Source: Bacteroidales bacterium | GTDB lineage: Bacteria; Bacteroidota; Bacteroidia; Bacteroidales; VadinHA17 | Direction of reading: 5' to 3' | Assembly: GCA_025455505.1 (NCBI GenBank) | Contig: JALOMK010000035.1 | Coordinates: forward strand, 1 to 15,838 | DNA: 15,838 bases | Part shown: positions 7,887-15,373 of the stretch, one piece after another | How the letters are laid out: each line of letters starts with the position of its first letter | How positions within the stretch are numbered: position 1 is the stretch's first letter | Made by a program: the position numbers and the translations under genes | Notes under the pieces: model-generated | What the model was told of the DNA's origin: nothing | The model's database searches: none | The model's input: the letters and a program-made list of their open reading frames with translations, nothing else

Positions 7887-9944
7887 CTATTCAATTATCA
7901 GCTCCCGCTGATCACTTGTTTTTACCTGTATTTCGGATGTTCCGTTGCCTTGCATCCTGTTCGATGTTTCTGTCATCTTTCTTACGGCATAGGTTTCTAT
8001 ACCGAATTTTTCATTGTAATGGATCAGGTTATCGCTTATCCTGATTATTTCCGATCCTTTATGCAAAAACTCAGCCCTTATGCCGCTGCCGTTATTTGCT
8101 TCAATCAGGTTTCCCCTGATATCGATATTATCCGATTCTGCTATCAGTATCCCGGATAAGGAGTTTCTTGCAATTTCACAGTTTGTGATTTCCGCATCAG
8201 AACATTCCGATAGTGATATACCGGCGCCAAAAGGAGAACCGTCAAGGCGTGACCCTGTGATTTCGATATCCCCGGACCTTTTTATAAGCAGGTTGTGCTG
8301 AAGTTTTGGCCCCGGAACGACTCCTGACCCGTTTTCATTCAGGTCACAGTTTCTGATTGTCAAATCTTCGGCACCGTCGATCTCAAGACCATTGAAGGTG
8401 CAGTTCCTGACAGTGATGTTTATGAATTGAATATTCTTGATGGAGCCTCTGCGTTCCCCCCTCAGGATAATTCCGCCGCGATTTGCAATATTCCTGAATG
8501 ATCGTACTGAATTAGGATCTGTGACATTCCCAGTTGTGTTAGCCCCTTCAACTACCAGGTCACGCAAAGTTACGTTAAGGAGATTGCTCTGCCCGTTTTC
8601 GACTGCATTCCTGAGTCCTGAGGCGGGATCAAGAAAAAGTATGGTTTCATTTCCTTCTCCTGCAATTGTTATATCCGACCTGAGTTGCAAAGTTGAAGGA
8701 AGTATATGTACTCCTTTCTTCAGCCGTACGGTCCTGCTCGTTCCTGCAGCAGAGTCCAGAGCCTTTTGCACAGACTCGCCCGGTAGAACTGAAATATGTT
8801 CGCCTGTGATGCCAGCTGGAGGTAACGACAGGGCTCCTGCAGGGTAGGCAATAGATACAGGCTTAGCCTGGCTGGCTGTACTCGCTGAATTAGCCGAAGG
8901 AGCCCTGGAAGCAATGAGTACAGTCCTGGGCGATCTGCTCCGCAGTGAATCGGCTATAATGCCGGTGTATTTCATCTCAGTTCCGGCAGACTTGTAGTGC
9001 CTGTATACATGCTCATAATCACCCGCAGGTTCGAGGCTTCTTTCGGATATGACGCCGTAACTGAAGGGTCTCTCACCAAGCAGTACCCTTGAAGTATATT
9101 CAAATCCCAGGGCCAGCCTGTTATCGCCTGCAGCGAACAGATCGATACCCTGGCTGAATGCTATCCTGGCGGCACCTGAGTATTCGGTAAGACCTAGCTG
9201 AACATGCCCCTGGTCGCGGGTGCTTTCCTGGCACTGACCGTTGGGATAGATGTATTTGAAAAGGCTTCCGTTGACAGGACCGTGCAGGTAATGGCCAACT
9301 GCATTATTAAACATCGCAGGGCTGTCGGTGAAGACTGCAATAGCCATCAGTGAATGTATTATTGCTGCATCCCAGTTACCGTTTGCAGTCGGATAATAAT
9401 TCCGGAGAACCGGATAGTATACCTTCATGAGCATGCCTGTGAAACGGTCAATATCGTTCTGCTGCCAGCCCGAGTTGCTGAATCTCAGTAATTCAGCAGC
9501 ATTGCAGAATAAATGTCCCGTCCATCCGGCAAGGAGCTTGGCATCGTTGAGGTCAAAAGATGAGAGTGTCGCCGACCACCCGTTTAAAATCTCTATTGCC
9601 TTGCGCGCATATTGCTTTTCGCCGCTGAGGTACCATAACAATGCACAGTCATAGGCCAGGCCGGCATTCTTCCTGAGTCCTGCGGCTCCAATGTCAGGTT
9701 TGCCATAGGGTCCGCGAAGCACATGTGCTACGGGCGATACATCGCTGTTAAGGTCTGTGCCTGCCTTAAGCTTCTCGAAAGAATCCTTCCAGGGCTGATT
9801 CCATTCTTTCACCTGGGCCTTGATGAAGGCAAGATCAGCCAGGGTAAGGTCGATCCCGGGATGTCTGAAAGCCTGGCAGCGGCTTTCGGCAGCATGAAGG
9901 ATTAAGCCAAGAAATATGATGATAAAAGCTGATTTGTATTTCAT
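7887..9944 (-). CDS. Secreted alginate/glucuronan-lyase-like protein fused to a right-handed beta-helix domain
   Basis: A 685-residue protein with a signal peptide (residues 1-25, hydrophobic core FIIIFLGLILHA). Residues about 26-335 resemble the alginate lyase alpha-toroid family (PF05426, which covers PL5 and PL38), with the landmarks GNWDAAIIHSLMAI near 189-202 and QESTRDQGHVQLGL near 239-252 followed by GIDLFA. R243, H247 and nearby tyrosines are candidate catalytic residues. A Ser/Ala-rich linker (about 345-378) leads to residues 380-680, a parallel beta-helix of the NosD/pectate-lyase-like type with repeating NCxxxxNxxxGI turns. The first domain suggests beta-elimination on uronic-acid polymers; the helix may be a second catalytic or binding module. 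Substrate could be alginate, glucuronan or another polyuronate. A signal peptide without a lipobox argues for periplasmic or secreted location. Confidence 0.78.
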   Translation of the reverse strand: MKYKSAFIIIFLGLILHAAESRCQAFRHPGIDLTLADLAFIKAQVKEWNQPWKDSFEKLKAGTDLNSDVSPVAHVLRGPYGKPDIGAAGLRKNAGLAYDCALLWYLSGEKQYARKAIEILNGWSATLSSFDLNDAKLLAGWTGHLFCNAAELLRFSNSGWQQNDIDRFTGMLMKVYYPVLRNYYPTANGNWDAAIIHSLMAIAVFTDSPAMFNNAVGHYLHGPVNGSLFKYIYPNGQCQESTRDQGHVQLGLTEYSGAARIAFSQGIDLFAAGDNRLALGFEYTSRVLLGERPFSYGVISERSLEPAGDYEHVYRHYKSAGTEMKYTGIIADSLRSRSPRTVLIASRAPSANSASTASQAKPVSIAYPAGALSLPPAGITGEHISVLPGESVQKALDSAAGTSRTVRLKKGVHILPSTLQLRSDITIAGEGNETILFLDPASGLRNAVENGQSNLLNVTLRDLVVEGANTTGNVTDPNSVRSFRNIANRGGIILRGERRGSIKNIQFINITVRNCTFNGLEIDGAEDLTIRNCDLNENGSGVVPGPKLQHNLLIKRSGDIEITGSRLDGSPFGAGISLSECSDAEITNCEIARNSLSGILIAESDNIDIRGNLIEANNGSGIRAEFLHKGSEIIRISDNLIHYNEKFGIETYAVRKMTETSNRMQGNGTSEIQVKTSDQRELIIE

Positions 9945-9962
9945 TTCGAGGTATATTTAAAG

Positions 9963-9993
9963 TAAAAGTACTATTTTTCTTTGTCAGGATAAA
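9963..9993 (-). promoter_or_regulatory. Possible promoter for the lyase/beta-helix gene
   Basis: On the minus strand, TACTTTTA (9970-9963) differs from TAnnTTTG only in the last base. TTTA (9993-9990), one base from TTTG, stands 19 bases upstream. The leader would be about 12 bases. AT-rich intergenic DNA can match by chance, so this is weak. The 101-base divergent gap also must hold the promoter of the esterase gene, for which I see only TAACTTTA at 9999 with poor spacing. Confidence 0.3.
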
Positions 9994-10045
9994 TAAGGTA
10001 ACTTTATGACTGATTAGGCTTAAACTTTAACAAGGACAAATAATA

Positions 10046-10684
10046 ATGAAACGTATACTTCTTTATTTACTTTCAACCCAGGCCTCACTACTGATTGTTG
10101 CTTCTTCTTTTGCCCAGACATCGCCGGGCTGGCAGGCATCACCGGAAGTGGTAAAAAGACTGTCGGCTTCAGGTGCTGAATTCAATTATTATGAGGAAAA
10201 GGTCCCTGCATATGTACTTCCTGATCTCCTTCTGAGTTCCTCGGGAAAGAAAGTGACTACAGCACAGCAGTGGAATGAAGGCAGGCGCCGGGAGGTGCTG
10301 GATCTGTTCCGGGAACATGTATATGGCAGAGTCCCTGGTACTCATTACAATCAGGAATTCAGGGTGACAAGGGAAGACAGGCAAGCTATCGGAGGAGCAG
10401 CGACATTGAAGCAGGTTGATATCCTTATAAATTCAAGCGGAAATAATCTCACTGTAAAACTTACCTTATTCACTCCGAACAAAACAGGCAAGGCATGGAG
10501 GAGGCTATTGAAAGGGGATACGGTATGGCTGTTTTCAGCAATGCCGACCTTGATCCTGATAATTTTGATGAATTTAAGAATGGCATTCATGCCCTGCTCG
10601 ATCCCCTGCCGCGAAGTGATAACTCCTGGGGGACGCTGGCTGCATGGGCGTGGGGAGCCAGCCGCTGCATGGATTATCTTGTAA
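10046..10684 (+). pseudogene. N-terminal remnant of a CE15-type glucuronoyl esterase gene (broken)
   Basis: The frame opens with a signal peptide (residues 1-23, ending SSFAQ) and continues as the N-terminal region of bacterial CE15 esterases: YEEKVPAYVLPDLLL near 49-63, the WNEGRRREVLDLFREHVYGRVPG stretch near 76-98 and a strand ending LTLFTPNKTGK at 139-149. Homology stops at about base 10492. Beyond it the frame encodes nonsense until the stop at 10684, while true esterase sequence resumes in another frame at 10495. Intact relatives carry, between these points, several tens of residues that include core strands of the alpha/beta-hydrolase fold. This therefore looks like a deletion whose length is not a multiple of three. 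An assembly error cannot be excluded from one sequence. Confidence 0.75.
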
Positions 10685-11217
10685 CTGATAAGGATGTGGA
10701 TCCGCAGAAAGTTGCTGTTCTGGGGCATTCAAGGGGAGGAAAAACAGCCTTATGGGCCGGGGCTGAAGACAGGCGTTTCGCAATTGTCATATCAAATGAA
10801 TCAGGCTGCGGAGGCGCTGCACTTGCACGAAGGAAGTACGGCGAGACTGTTGCAAGGATAAATAAGGCCTTTCCACACTGGTTTTGCGGGAACTACGGGA
10901 AATACGGAGGGAATGAGGATAATATGCCTGTAGATATGCACATGCTGCTCGCTCTTATGGCGCCGCGCGCTGTTTATGTTGCCTCGGCTGATGAAGACTT
11001 GTGGGCCGATCCGAGAGGATCTTACCTTGCACTCCTGAATGCATTGCCAGTTTACAGGCTTCTCGGTCAAAATCCTGTCCTGAACGAGGATGTGCCACCA
11101 ATGAATCAGCAGGTTATCAGCGGCAATGTCGGCTATCATATTCGCAATGGCTCTCATAATATGCTGCTCAGCGACTGGAAAATGTTCATGAATTTTGCTG
11201 ACAGTGTTTTTAAATAG
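10495..11217 (+). pseudogene. C-terminal part of the broken CE15 glucuronoyl esterase, catalytic residues retained
   Basis: This 240-residue frame is the catalytic half of a bacterial CE15 4-O-methyl-glucuronoyl methylesterase, an enzyme that splits ester bonds between lignin and glucuronoxylan. Counting from the ATG at 10495, the nucleophile motif GHSRGGK gives S79 with the neighbouring Arg that contacts the uronate. E102 in NESGCGG and H221 in GYHIRNGSHN complete a triad whose spacing matches the Opitutus enzyme as I remember it. WAWGASRCMDYL and the PRAVYVASADEDLWADP stretch are family signatures. The frame lacks a signal peptide and the N-terminal core, so it cannot be a complete secreted esterase on its own. 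The ATG here is probably a coincidence at the deletion junction. It ends six bases before the reductase ATG, so the genes were one operon. Confidence 0.75.
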
Positions 11218-11223
11218 TTGTTC

Positions 11224-12234
11224 ATGATTGAATTTATCAGGATCAGGCCCGAACAGATGCGGTCAGAATTCTGCAGAATACTTCGCAAGCACGGATTCGA
11301 CGAGGATGAAGCCATCGGGTGTGCAGACATTTTTACACTGAACAGTCTTGACGGGGTCACATCCCACGGTGTGAACAGGTTTCCCCGTTTCATTAAAAAT
11401 ACAATGGAGGGTTTCATCCGGCCTGGTTCGAAGCCATCATTGATAAGCAGCTTCGGCGCCACTGAGCAGTGGGACGGAAATCTTGGACCAGGCCCTCTTA
11501 ATGCTCTGTTTGCAACTGACAGGGCCGTTACCCTCGCATCTGCTTCCGGGATCGGCATGGTTACTCTGGCAAATACAAATCACTGGATGAGGGCCGGAAC
11601 ATATGGACTGAGGGCAGCACAACAGGGAAATGCCATGATATGCTGGACTAATACATGCCCGAACATGCCGGCCTGGGGTGCAAAGGATGCAAGGCTCGGC
11701 AATAATCCATGTGTCTTTTCAGTGCCTTTCGGTGACTCCGCCGTTGTTCTTGATTTTGCAATGACACTTTTTTCATACGGGAAAATGGAGAATTACAGAA
11801 ATGCCGGCAAGAAACTTCCCTTTCCCGGTGGTTACAGCACAACCGGCACAGTTACAAATGATCCTTCTGAGATTCTCAAAAGCTGGAGACCACTGCCTGC
11901 AGGGTACTGGAAAGGATCAGGCCTCTCTCTTCTCCTGGATATCCTGGCAGCTGTCCTGTCAGGTGGCAAGTCTACACACGAGGTAAAGAGCTGTTCCTCG
12001 GAATATGCTGTTTCACAGGTCTTTATTGCTTTCAATCTAAAGATACTTCATAATTGCGATTCCGTTAACGATACTATCTCAGCAATATTAGGAGATCTTA
12101 AGAAATCAATCCCGGCTGATGAAGAATCGGCAATAAGGTATCCCGGAGAAAGAATTGAAGCATTTCGCAATGACAACCAGGTTAATGGTGTGCCTGTTGA
12201 CAAGGCACTGTGGACAAGTATCTGCAGCCTATAA
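11224..12234 (+). CDS. yiaK: YiaK-type 2,3-diketo-L-gulonate reductase (3-dehydro-L-gulonate 2-dehydrogenase), Ldh family
   Basis: A 336-residue cytoplasmic NAD(P)-dependent reductase of the malate/L-lactate dehydrogenase (Ldh_2) family. It follows E. coli YiaK almost block for block: GVTSHGVNRFPRF with the catalytic His48, NHWMRAGTYG near 119-128, ICWTNTCPNMPAWGAKDARLG near 139-159, TLFSYGKME near 181-189 and LPAGYWKGSGLS near 224-235. YiaK reduces 2,3-diketo-L-gulonate to 3-dehydro-L-gulonate. The length equals that of the family (about 332) and no segment is missing, in contrast to the upstream esterase. The ATG at 11224 is preferred over a TTG at 11218. It is downstream of the esterase by six bases and overlaps the end of the convergent membrane-protein gene by six bases. 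The exact keto-acid substrate could differ. Confidence 0.85.
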   Translation: MIEFIRIRPEQMRSEFCRILRKHGFDEDEAIGCADIFTLNSLDGVTSHGVNRFPRFIKNTMEGFIRPGSKPSLISSFGATEQWDGNLGPGPLNALFATDRAVTLASASGIGMVTLANTNHWMRAGTYGLRAAQQGNAMICWTNTCPNMPAWGAKDARLGNNPCVFSVPFGDSAVVLDFAMTLFSYGKMENYRNAGKKLPFPGGYSTTGTVTNDPSEILKSWRPLPAGYWKGSGLSLLLDILAAVLSGGKSTHEVKSCSSEYAVSQVFIAFNLKILHNCDSVNDTISAILGDLKKSIPADEESAIRYPGERIEAFRNDNQVNGVPVDKALWTSICSL

Positions 12235-12702
12235 TTTTTCTTCCACAAATTCGGTTTCGATGTTATTTACTTCTGCAAATTCGAGGATTGAATCCTTTAT
12301 CTGTTCGTTTGTTTCATGAAAGGTGGCGCCAAACCGGAGGAGTATCTTCCTCCCGTTCTTAAGCATGAACACCAGTGTCATAGGGTAGAGGACTATTTTT
12401 GAGAGATCAGCAGAAATAAGTGTTTCAGTAGAAAAGAAGATGTCCTTCTTGAGCCTGATCTCCTGGTTGCTGATTTCGATAAACCTGTAAGCCTTTCCAA
12501 GCCCTGCCCATACCATGTAAAATGCGAAGAGGAATAAGAATACAAGAGTAGCAATCACTGAATAACCGCCAGAGGAAATCTTTCCATACTGTACTGTCCA
12601 ATAAACCGCCACTGCAAGACATGTAATCCCGAATACAATCCTTGCAAGACCTGCAATTTTTCCCTGTTCCCTGGTTCCGAGAGGGAAGTGCATTTTTTCC
12701 AT
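12229..12702 (-). CDS. Small membrane protein with two N-terminal transmembrane helices and a PH-like soluble domain, function unknown
   Basis: A 157-residue protein. Two hydrophobic helices (about 18-38 and 47-67) are separated by a short polar turn. They are followed by a soluble domain of alternating strands, FIEISNQEIRLKKDIFF near 74-90 and KIVLYPMTLVFMLKNGRKILLRF near 102-124, then a C-terminal helix (about 130-146). This two-helix plus beta-sandwich layout resembles bacterial PH-like (YdbT/DUF304-type) proteins, but I cannot place it in a named family. M4 is an alternative start. It overlaps the end of the reductase gene tail-to-tail by six bases and is divergent from the DUF1080 gene. 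No function is proposed. Confidence 0.7.
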   Translation of the reverse strand: MEKMHFPLGTREQGKIAGLARIVFGITCLAVAVYWTVQYGKISSGGYSVIATLVFLFLFAFYMVWAGLGKAYRFIEISNQEIRLKKDIFFSTETLISADLSKIVLYPMTLVFMLKNGRKILLRFGATFHETNEQIKDSILEFAEVNNIETEFVEEKL

Positions 12703-12745
12703 CAGCCTCGATTTTTCCGCAATATATTCTTTTAAGCTTCCATGT

Positions 12746-12753
12746 CAAAATTA
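12746..12753 (-). promoter_or_regulatory. Possible -7 promoter element for the small membrane-protein gene
   Basis: On the minus strand the sequence TAATTTTG is an exact match to TAnnTTTG, 43 bases before the ATG at 12702. No TTTG is found at the usual -33 distance; that position reads GTCT. It is therefore reported as a half-match only. Confidence 0.3.
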
Positions 12754-12809
12754 ATATTATCCTTGCCACGGTAGACGCTGATTTAATAATTTGTCTATTT
12801 TTATATACT

Positions 12810-12848
12810 GAATCCAGGCAAACCGGACCAACATCCGGACGTGGATTC
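12810..12848 (+). other. Nested inverted repeat (stem-loop) upstream of the first DUF1080 gene
   Basis: GAATCCA (12810-12816) is the exact reverse complement of TGGATTC (12842-12848). Inside it, CCGGA (12823-12827) pairs with TCCGG (12834-12838) around the six-base loop CCAACA. The two stems, 7 and 5 base pairs, are separated by a six-base and a three-base internal bulge. The element ends 47 bases before the DUF1080 ATG, in the 193-base gap between divergent genes. It has no T-run directly after it, so it is not a canonical intrinsic terminator. An operator or a structured leader RNA are possibilities. Confidence 0.5.
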
Positions 12849-12895
12849 TTTGCGATTTATGTTTTAATCTAATTGTTCTAATACGGTAAACTACT

Positions 12896-13699
12896 ATGAA
12901 AAAATTGATCTTTTTCAGTGCCCTGGTCTTTTCTACAAGCCTGATTTTTGGCCAGGGAGGCCAGGGAGGACAGGGAGGACAGGGAGGACAGAGTACACGT
13001 CCTGCTGACCCTAACAGGATGACTCCAGGAATGACAGAGAAATGGGATCCGGAAGTTCCGATAATACAGCCCGGTGTAACTAACAGTGATCCTCCTTCTG
13101 ATGCGATTGTTCTGTTTAATGGCACTGATGTCAACAGTGAATGGACGGATGCCAGGGGAAATCCTACGAAATGGCTGATTAAGGATGGTGAACTTGTTTG
13201 CGTGAAGGGATCAGGGGTTATAAAGACGAAACGCAAATTTGGAAGCTGCCAGCTGCATGTTGAATGGAAGACTCCTTCGGATGTCCAGGGTGAAAGCCAG
13301 GGCAGGGGGAACAGCGGCGTTTATTTGCAGGAATTGTATGAGGTGCAGGTCCTCGACAGCTATAACAACCGCACCTACAGGCATGGGCAGGCCGGCAGCC
13401 TTTACAAGCAGCATGCACCGCTAGTAAATGTAAGCAGGAAACCAGGAGAGTGGCAGGCATATGATATTATCTATACTGCTCCCACTTTTGGGAAAGATAC
13501 TACAGTATACCTTACCCCTCCGCGAATAACCGTACTGCATAACGGTGTTCTGATTCAGAACAATGTTATTCTCAGGGGACCGACTCAATATATTGGAATA
13601 CCTGAATATTTTGTCAAGCCTCATGGTCCCGGAAGCGTTGTCCTTCAGGATCATGGAAACCCGGTTGCATACAGAAATATCTGGATACGCGAACTCTAG
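12896..13699 (+). CDS. Secreted DUF1080 (3-keto-disaccharide hydrolase-like) protein
   Basis: A 267-residue protein with a signal peptide (residues 1-19, KKLIFFSALVFSTSLIFG). The mature N-terminus begins with a GGQ repeat tract (residues 21-32) and a Pro/Thr-rich linker to about 65. Residues about 70-266 form a single DUF1080 domain, a concanavalin-like beta-sandwich (PF06439). Landmarks are IVLFNGTDVNSEW near 71-83, WLIKDGELVCVKGSG near 93-107, GNSGVYLQELYEVQVLDSYNN at 138-158 and the closing VAYRNIWIREL. Members studied so far hydrolyse 3-keto-glycosides made by Gfo/Idh/MocA or GMC oxidoreductases, and such an oxidoreductase gene follows 103 bases downstream. The real substrate is unknown; some family members may only bind carbohydrate. 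The gene is intact. Confidence 0.85.
   Translation: MKKLIFFSALVFSTSLIFGQGGQGGQGGQGGQSTRPADPNRMTPGMTEKWDPEVPIIQPGVTNSDPPSDAIVLFNGTDVNSEWTDARGNPTKWLIKDGELVCVKGSGVIKTKRKFGSCQLHVEWKTPSDVQGESQGRGNSGVYLQELYEVQVLDSYNNRTYRHGQAGSLYKQHAPLVNVSRKPGEWQAYDIIYTAPTFGKDTTVYLTPPRITVLHNGVLIQNNVILRGPTQYIGIPEYFVKPHGPGSVVLQDHGNPVAYRNIWIREL
12950..12991 (+). repeat. 9-base G-rich tandem repeat, about 4.7 copies, inside the DUF1080 gene
   Basis: Units read GGCCAGGGA twice, then GGACAGGGA twice, then a partial GGACAG. The period of nine keeps the frame and encodes repeated Gly-Gly-Gln just after the signal peptide. The four GGG runs at 12955, 12964, 12973 and 12982, each separated by six bases, satisfy the G3-N1-7 pattern for a G-quadruplex on the coding strand and in the mRNA. 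Confidence 0.85.
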
Positions 13700-13739
13700 C
13701 CCGATTCAGGGTATAATACCTGTGAAGAAGGGGACAAAC

Positions 13740-13772
13740 CTTGATTTCTTTAATAATAATTTCATATTTTTA
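13740..13772 (+). promoter_or_regulatory. Possible promoter for the Gfo/Idh/MocA gene
   Basis: TATTTTTA (13765-13772) differs from TAnnTTTG in its last base, and CTTG (13740-13743), one base from TTTG, lies 21 bases upstream. The region downstream is very AT-rich, so chance matches are likely. It would allow expression apart from the DUF1080 gene 103 bases upstream. Confidence 0.3.
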
Positions 13773-13802
13773 TAAACCAATTTAAATTTAATCTACCTGA
13801 CA

Positions 13803-15302
13803 ATGAAAGAAGATTCAAAAAACATTACACGGCGTTCGTTCATTGGAACGACCGGCGCTGTAGCGGCAGGTCTGACAATAGTACCCAGCACGGTGGTCAG
13901 CGGCCTTGGTCACAGGGCTCCCAGCGATAAGCTGAACATAGCAGTTGTTGGTGCCGGAGGAATGGGCAACTCAAACCTGAAAAATGTAAGACCGACCGAG
14001 AACATAGTTGCACTGTGTGATGTCGACTGGGCTTATACCAAGAAGGTATTCGATGAGAATCCCGATGCAAAGCGTTACTGGGACTGGAGAAAAATGTATG
14101 ATGAAATGGGCAAGTCGATCGATGCTGTCATCGTTGCAACAGCCGACCATACACATGCAATCGTTGCAGCTACTGCTATGACAATGGGCAAGCATGTTTA
14201 TGTTCAGAAGCCTCTTACTCATACAGTTTATGAGTCACGGCTCCTTACAAAGCTTGCAGAGAAATACAAGGTAGCCACACAGATGGGTAACCAGGGTTCA
14301 TCAGCAATCGGAGTTGACCTCATTGTAGAATGGCTTGAGAATGGTGAAATAGGCGATGTCACAAAAGTTGAAGCCTTCACTGACCGCCCTATCTGGCCGC
14401 AGGGACTCAACAGGCCTGCCAAGGGTGAATGGGTTCCGGATACTCTTAACTGGGATCTTTTCATTGGCCCGGCACCGATGAGGCCTTATAACAGCATTTA
14501 CCATCCATGGAACTGGCGCGGCTGGTGGGATTTCGGAACTGGTGCCCTCGGGGACATGGCCTGTCATATTCTGCACCCTGTATTCAAGGGGCTCAAGCTT
14601 CAGTACCCGATAAAGGCCCAGGGAAGCTCAACACTTCTCCTGGAGGACTGCGCTCCCACAGCCCAGATGGTGAAGCTTGTCTATCCGGCAAGGGTGACTG
14701 ACAAAAAAGCCAAAATGAAACTCCCGCAGGTTGAGGTTATATGGTACGATGGTGGTTTACAGCCTGCGAAACCTGCAGGATGGCCGGCTGGAAAGAACAT
14801 GAACGACCAGGGTGGCGGCGTGATATTCCACGGCACGAAAGATAAGCTTATCTGTGGTTGCTACGGAGTTAATCCATGGCTTCTTTCAGGCAGGAAGCCT
14901 GAAGTTCCGCAGACACAGAGGAGAGTTGAGAAAGCTACAAATGGCGGTCATGAGATGGACTGGGTACGCGCATGCAAGGAAAGTCCCGAATCAAGGGTTC
15001 AGACAAAATCGAACTTCGCCGAAGCCGGTCCTTTCAACGAGATGGTTGTTATGGGTGTGCTCGCAGTAAGACTCCAGAACCTCAATAAGGAACTTGAGTG
15101 GGACGGTATAAATATGCAGTTCACAAATATCACGGATGACGATAAGATCCGGATAGTTAAGGAAGACAAATTCTCAATCACCGACGGTCATCCAAGCTTC
15201 CAGAAAGTATGGACTGATCCGGTACCTGCGAAACAATTTGCAGCTGACCTTATCAAGCACACTTATCGCAAGGGCTGGTCGCTTCCCGACATGCCGGTAT
15301 AG
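13803..15302 (+). CDS. Tat-exported Gfo/Idh/MocA family oxidoreductase
   Basis: A 499-residue NAD(P)-dependent oxidoreductase. The N-terminus carries a twin-arginine signal (TRRSFIG, R10-R11, then an Ala/Gly-rich core), so the folded, cofactor-loaded protein is exported. The Rossmann motif VVGAGGMG places the GxGxxG at 50-55. The usual EKP signature is QKP at 135-137, and H255 in GDMACHILHP is the likely catalytic histidine of the C-terminal fold. The NWRGWWDFGTGALGDMACH stretch near 237-255 is typical of the Bacteroidota/Planctomycetota Tat-exported subfamily. Family members oxidise or epimerise sugars; here the flanking DUF1080 genes suggest making or using 3-keto-glycosides, which is inference. 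An intrinsic terminator follows 13 bases after the stop. Confidence 0.88.
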   Translation: MKEDSKNITRRSFIGTTGAVAAGLTIVPSTVVSGLGHRAPSDKLNIAVVGAGGMGNSNLKNVRPTENIVALCDVDWAYTKKVFDENPDAKRYWDWRKMYDEMGKSIDAVIVATADHTHAIVAATAMTMGKHVYVQKPLTHTVYESRLLTKLAEKYKVATQMGNQGSSAIGVDLIVEWLENGEIGDVTKVEAFTDRPIWPQGLNRPAKGEWVPDTLNWDLFIGPAPMRPYNSIYHPWNWRGWWDFGTGALGDMACHILHPVFKGLKLQYPIKAQGSSTLLLEDCAPTAQMVKLVYPARVTDKKAKMKLPQVEVIWYDGGLQPAKPAGWPAGKNMNDQGGGVIFHGTKDKLICGCYGVNPWLLSGRKPEVPQTQRRVEKATNGGHEMDWVRACKESPESRVQTKSNFAEAGPFNEMVVMGVLAVRLQNLNKELEWDGINMQFTNITDDDKIRIVKEDKFSITDGHPSFQKVWTDPVPAKQFAADLIKHTYRKGWSLPDMPV

Positions 15303-15315
15303 TGAATAATAATTG

Positions 15316-15345
15316 GTAACAGGCAGAAATGCCTGTTACTTTTTT
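15316..15345 (+). terminator. Rho-independent terminator after the Gfo/Idh/MocA gene
   Basis: A perfect ten-base-pair stem, GTAACAGGCA (15316-15325) with TGCCTGTTAC (15330-15339), closes on a GAAA tetraloop and is followed at once by six T (15340-15345). It begins 13 bases after the stop codon and is the only textbook intrinsic terminator in the window. It should separate most transcription of the oxidoreductase from the DUF1080 lipoprotein gene that follows. Confidence 0.92.
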
Positions 15346-15373
15346 ATTTGTTTAATTCTAACTCTCTTTAAAA

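Noticed and set aside
12950..12991. The G-rich tandem units considered as a CRISPR-like or phase-variation on/off repeat
   Set aside because: Units are contiguous without spacers, and a nine-base period cannot shift the frame, so copy-number change would alter length only.
12757..13236. Minus-strand frame with a Pro-Pro-Cys/Trp repeat over the DUF1080 gene start
   Set aside because: The repeat is simply the complement of the G-rich 9-base tract; the plus-strand frame has a signal peptide and a full DUF1080 domain.
13707..13722. Near-palindrome CAGGGTATAATACCTG after the first DUF1080 gene, considered as a terminator
   Set aside because: The stem is short with a bulge, the loop is only a few bases and no T-run follows.
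15346..15373. Promoter for the DUF1080 lipoprotein between terminator and ATG
   Set aside because: A TTTG is present at 15347-15350 but no TAnnTTTG-like element follows at a usable distance; expression may rely on terminator read-through or an unrecognised promoter.
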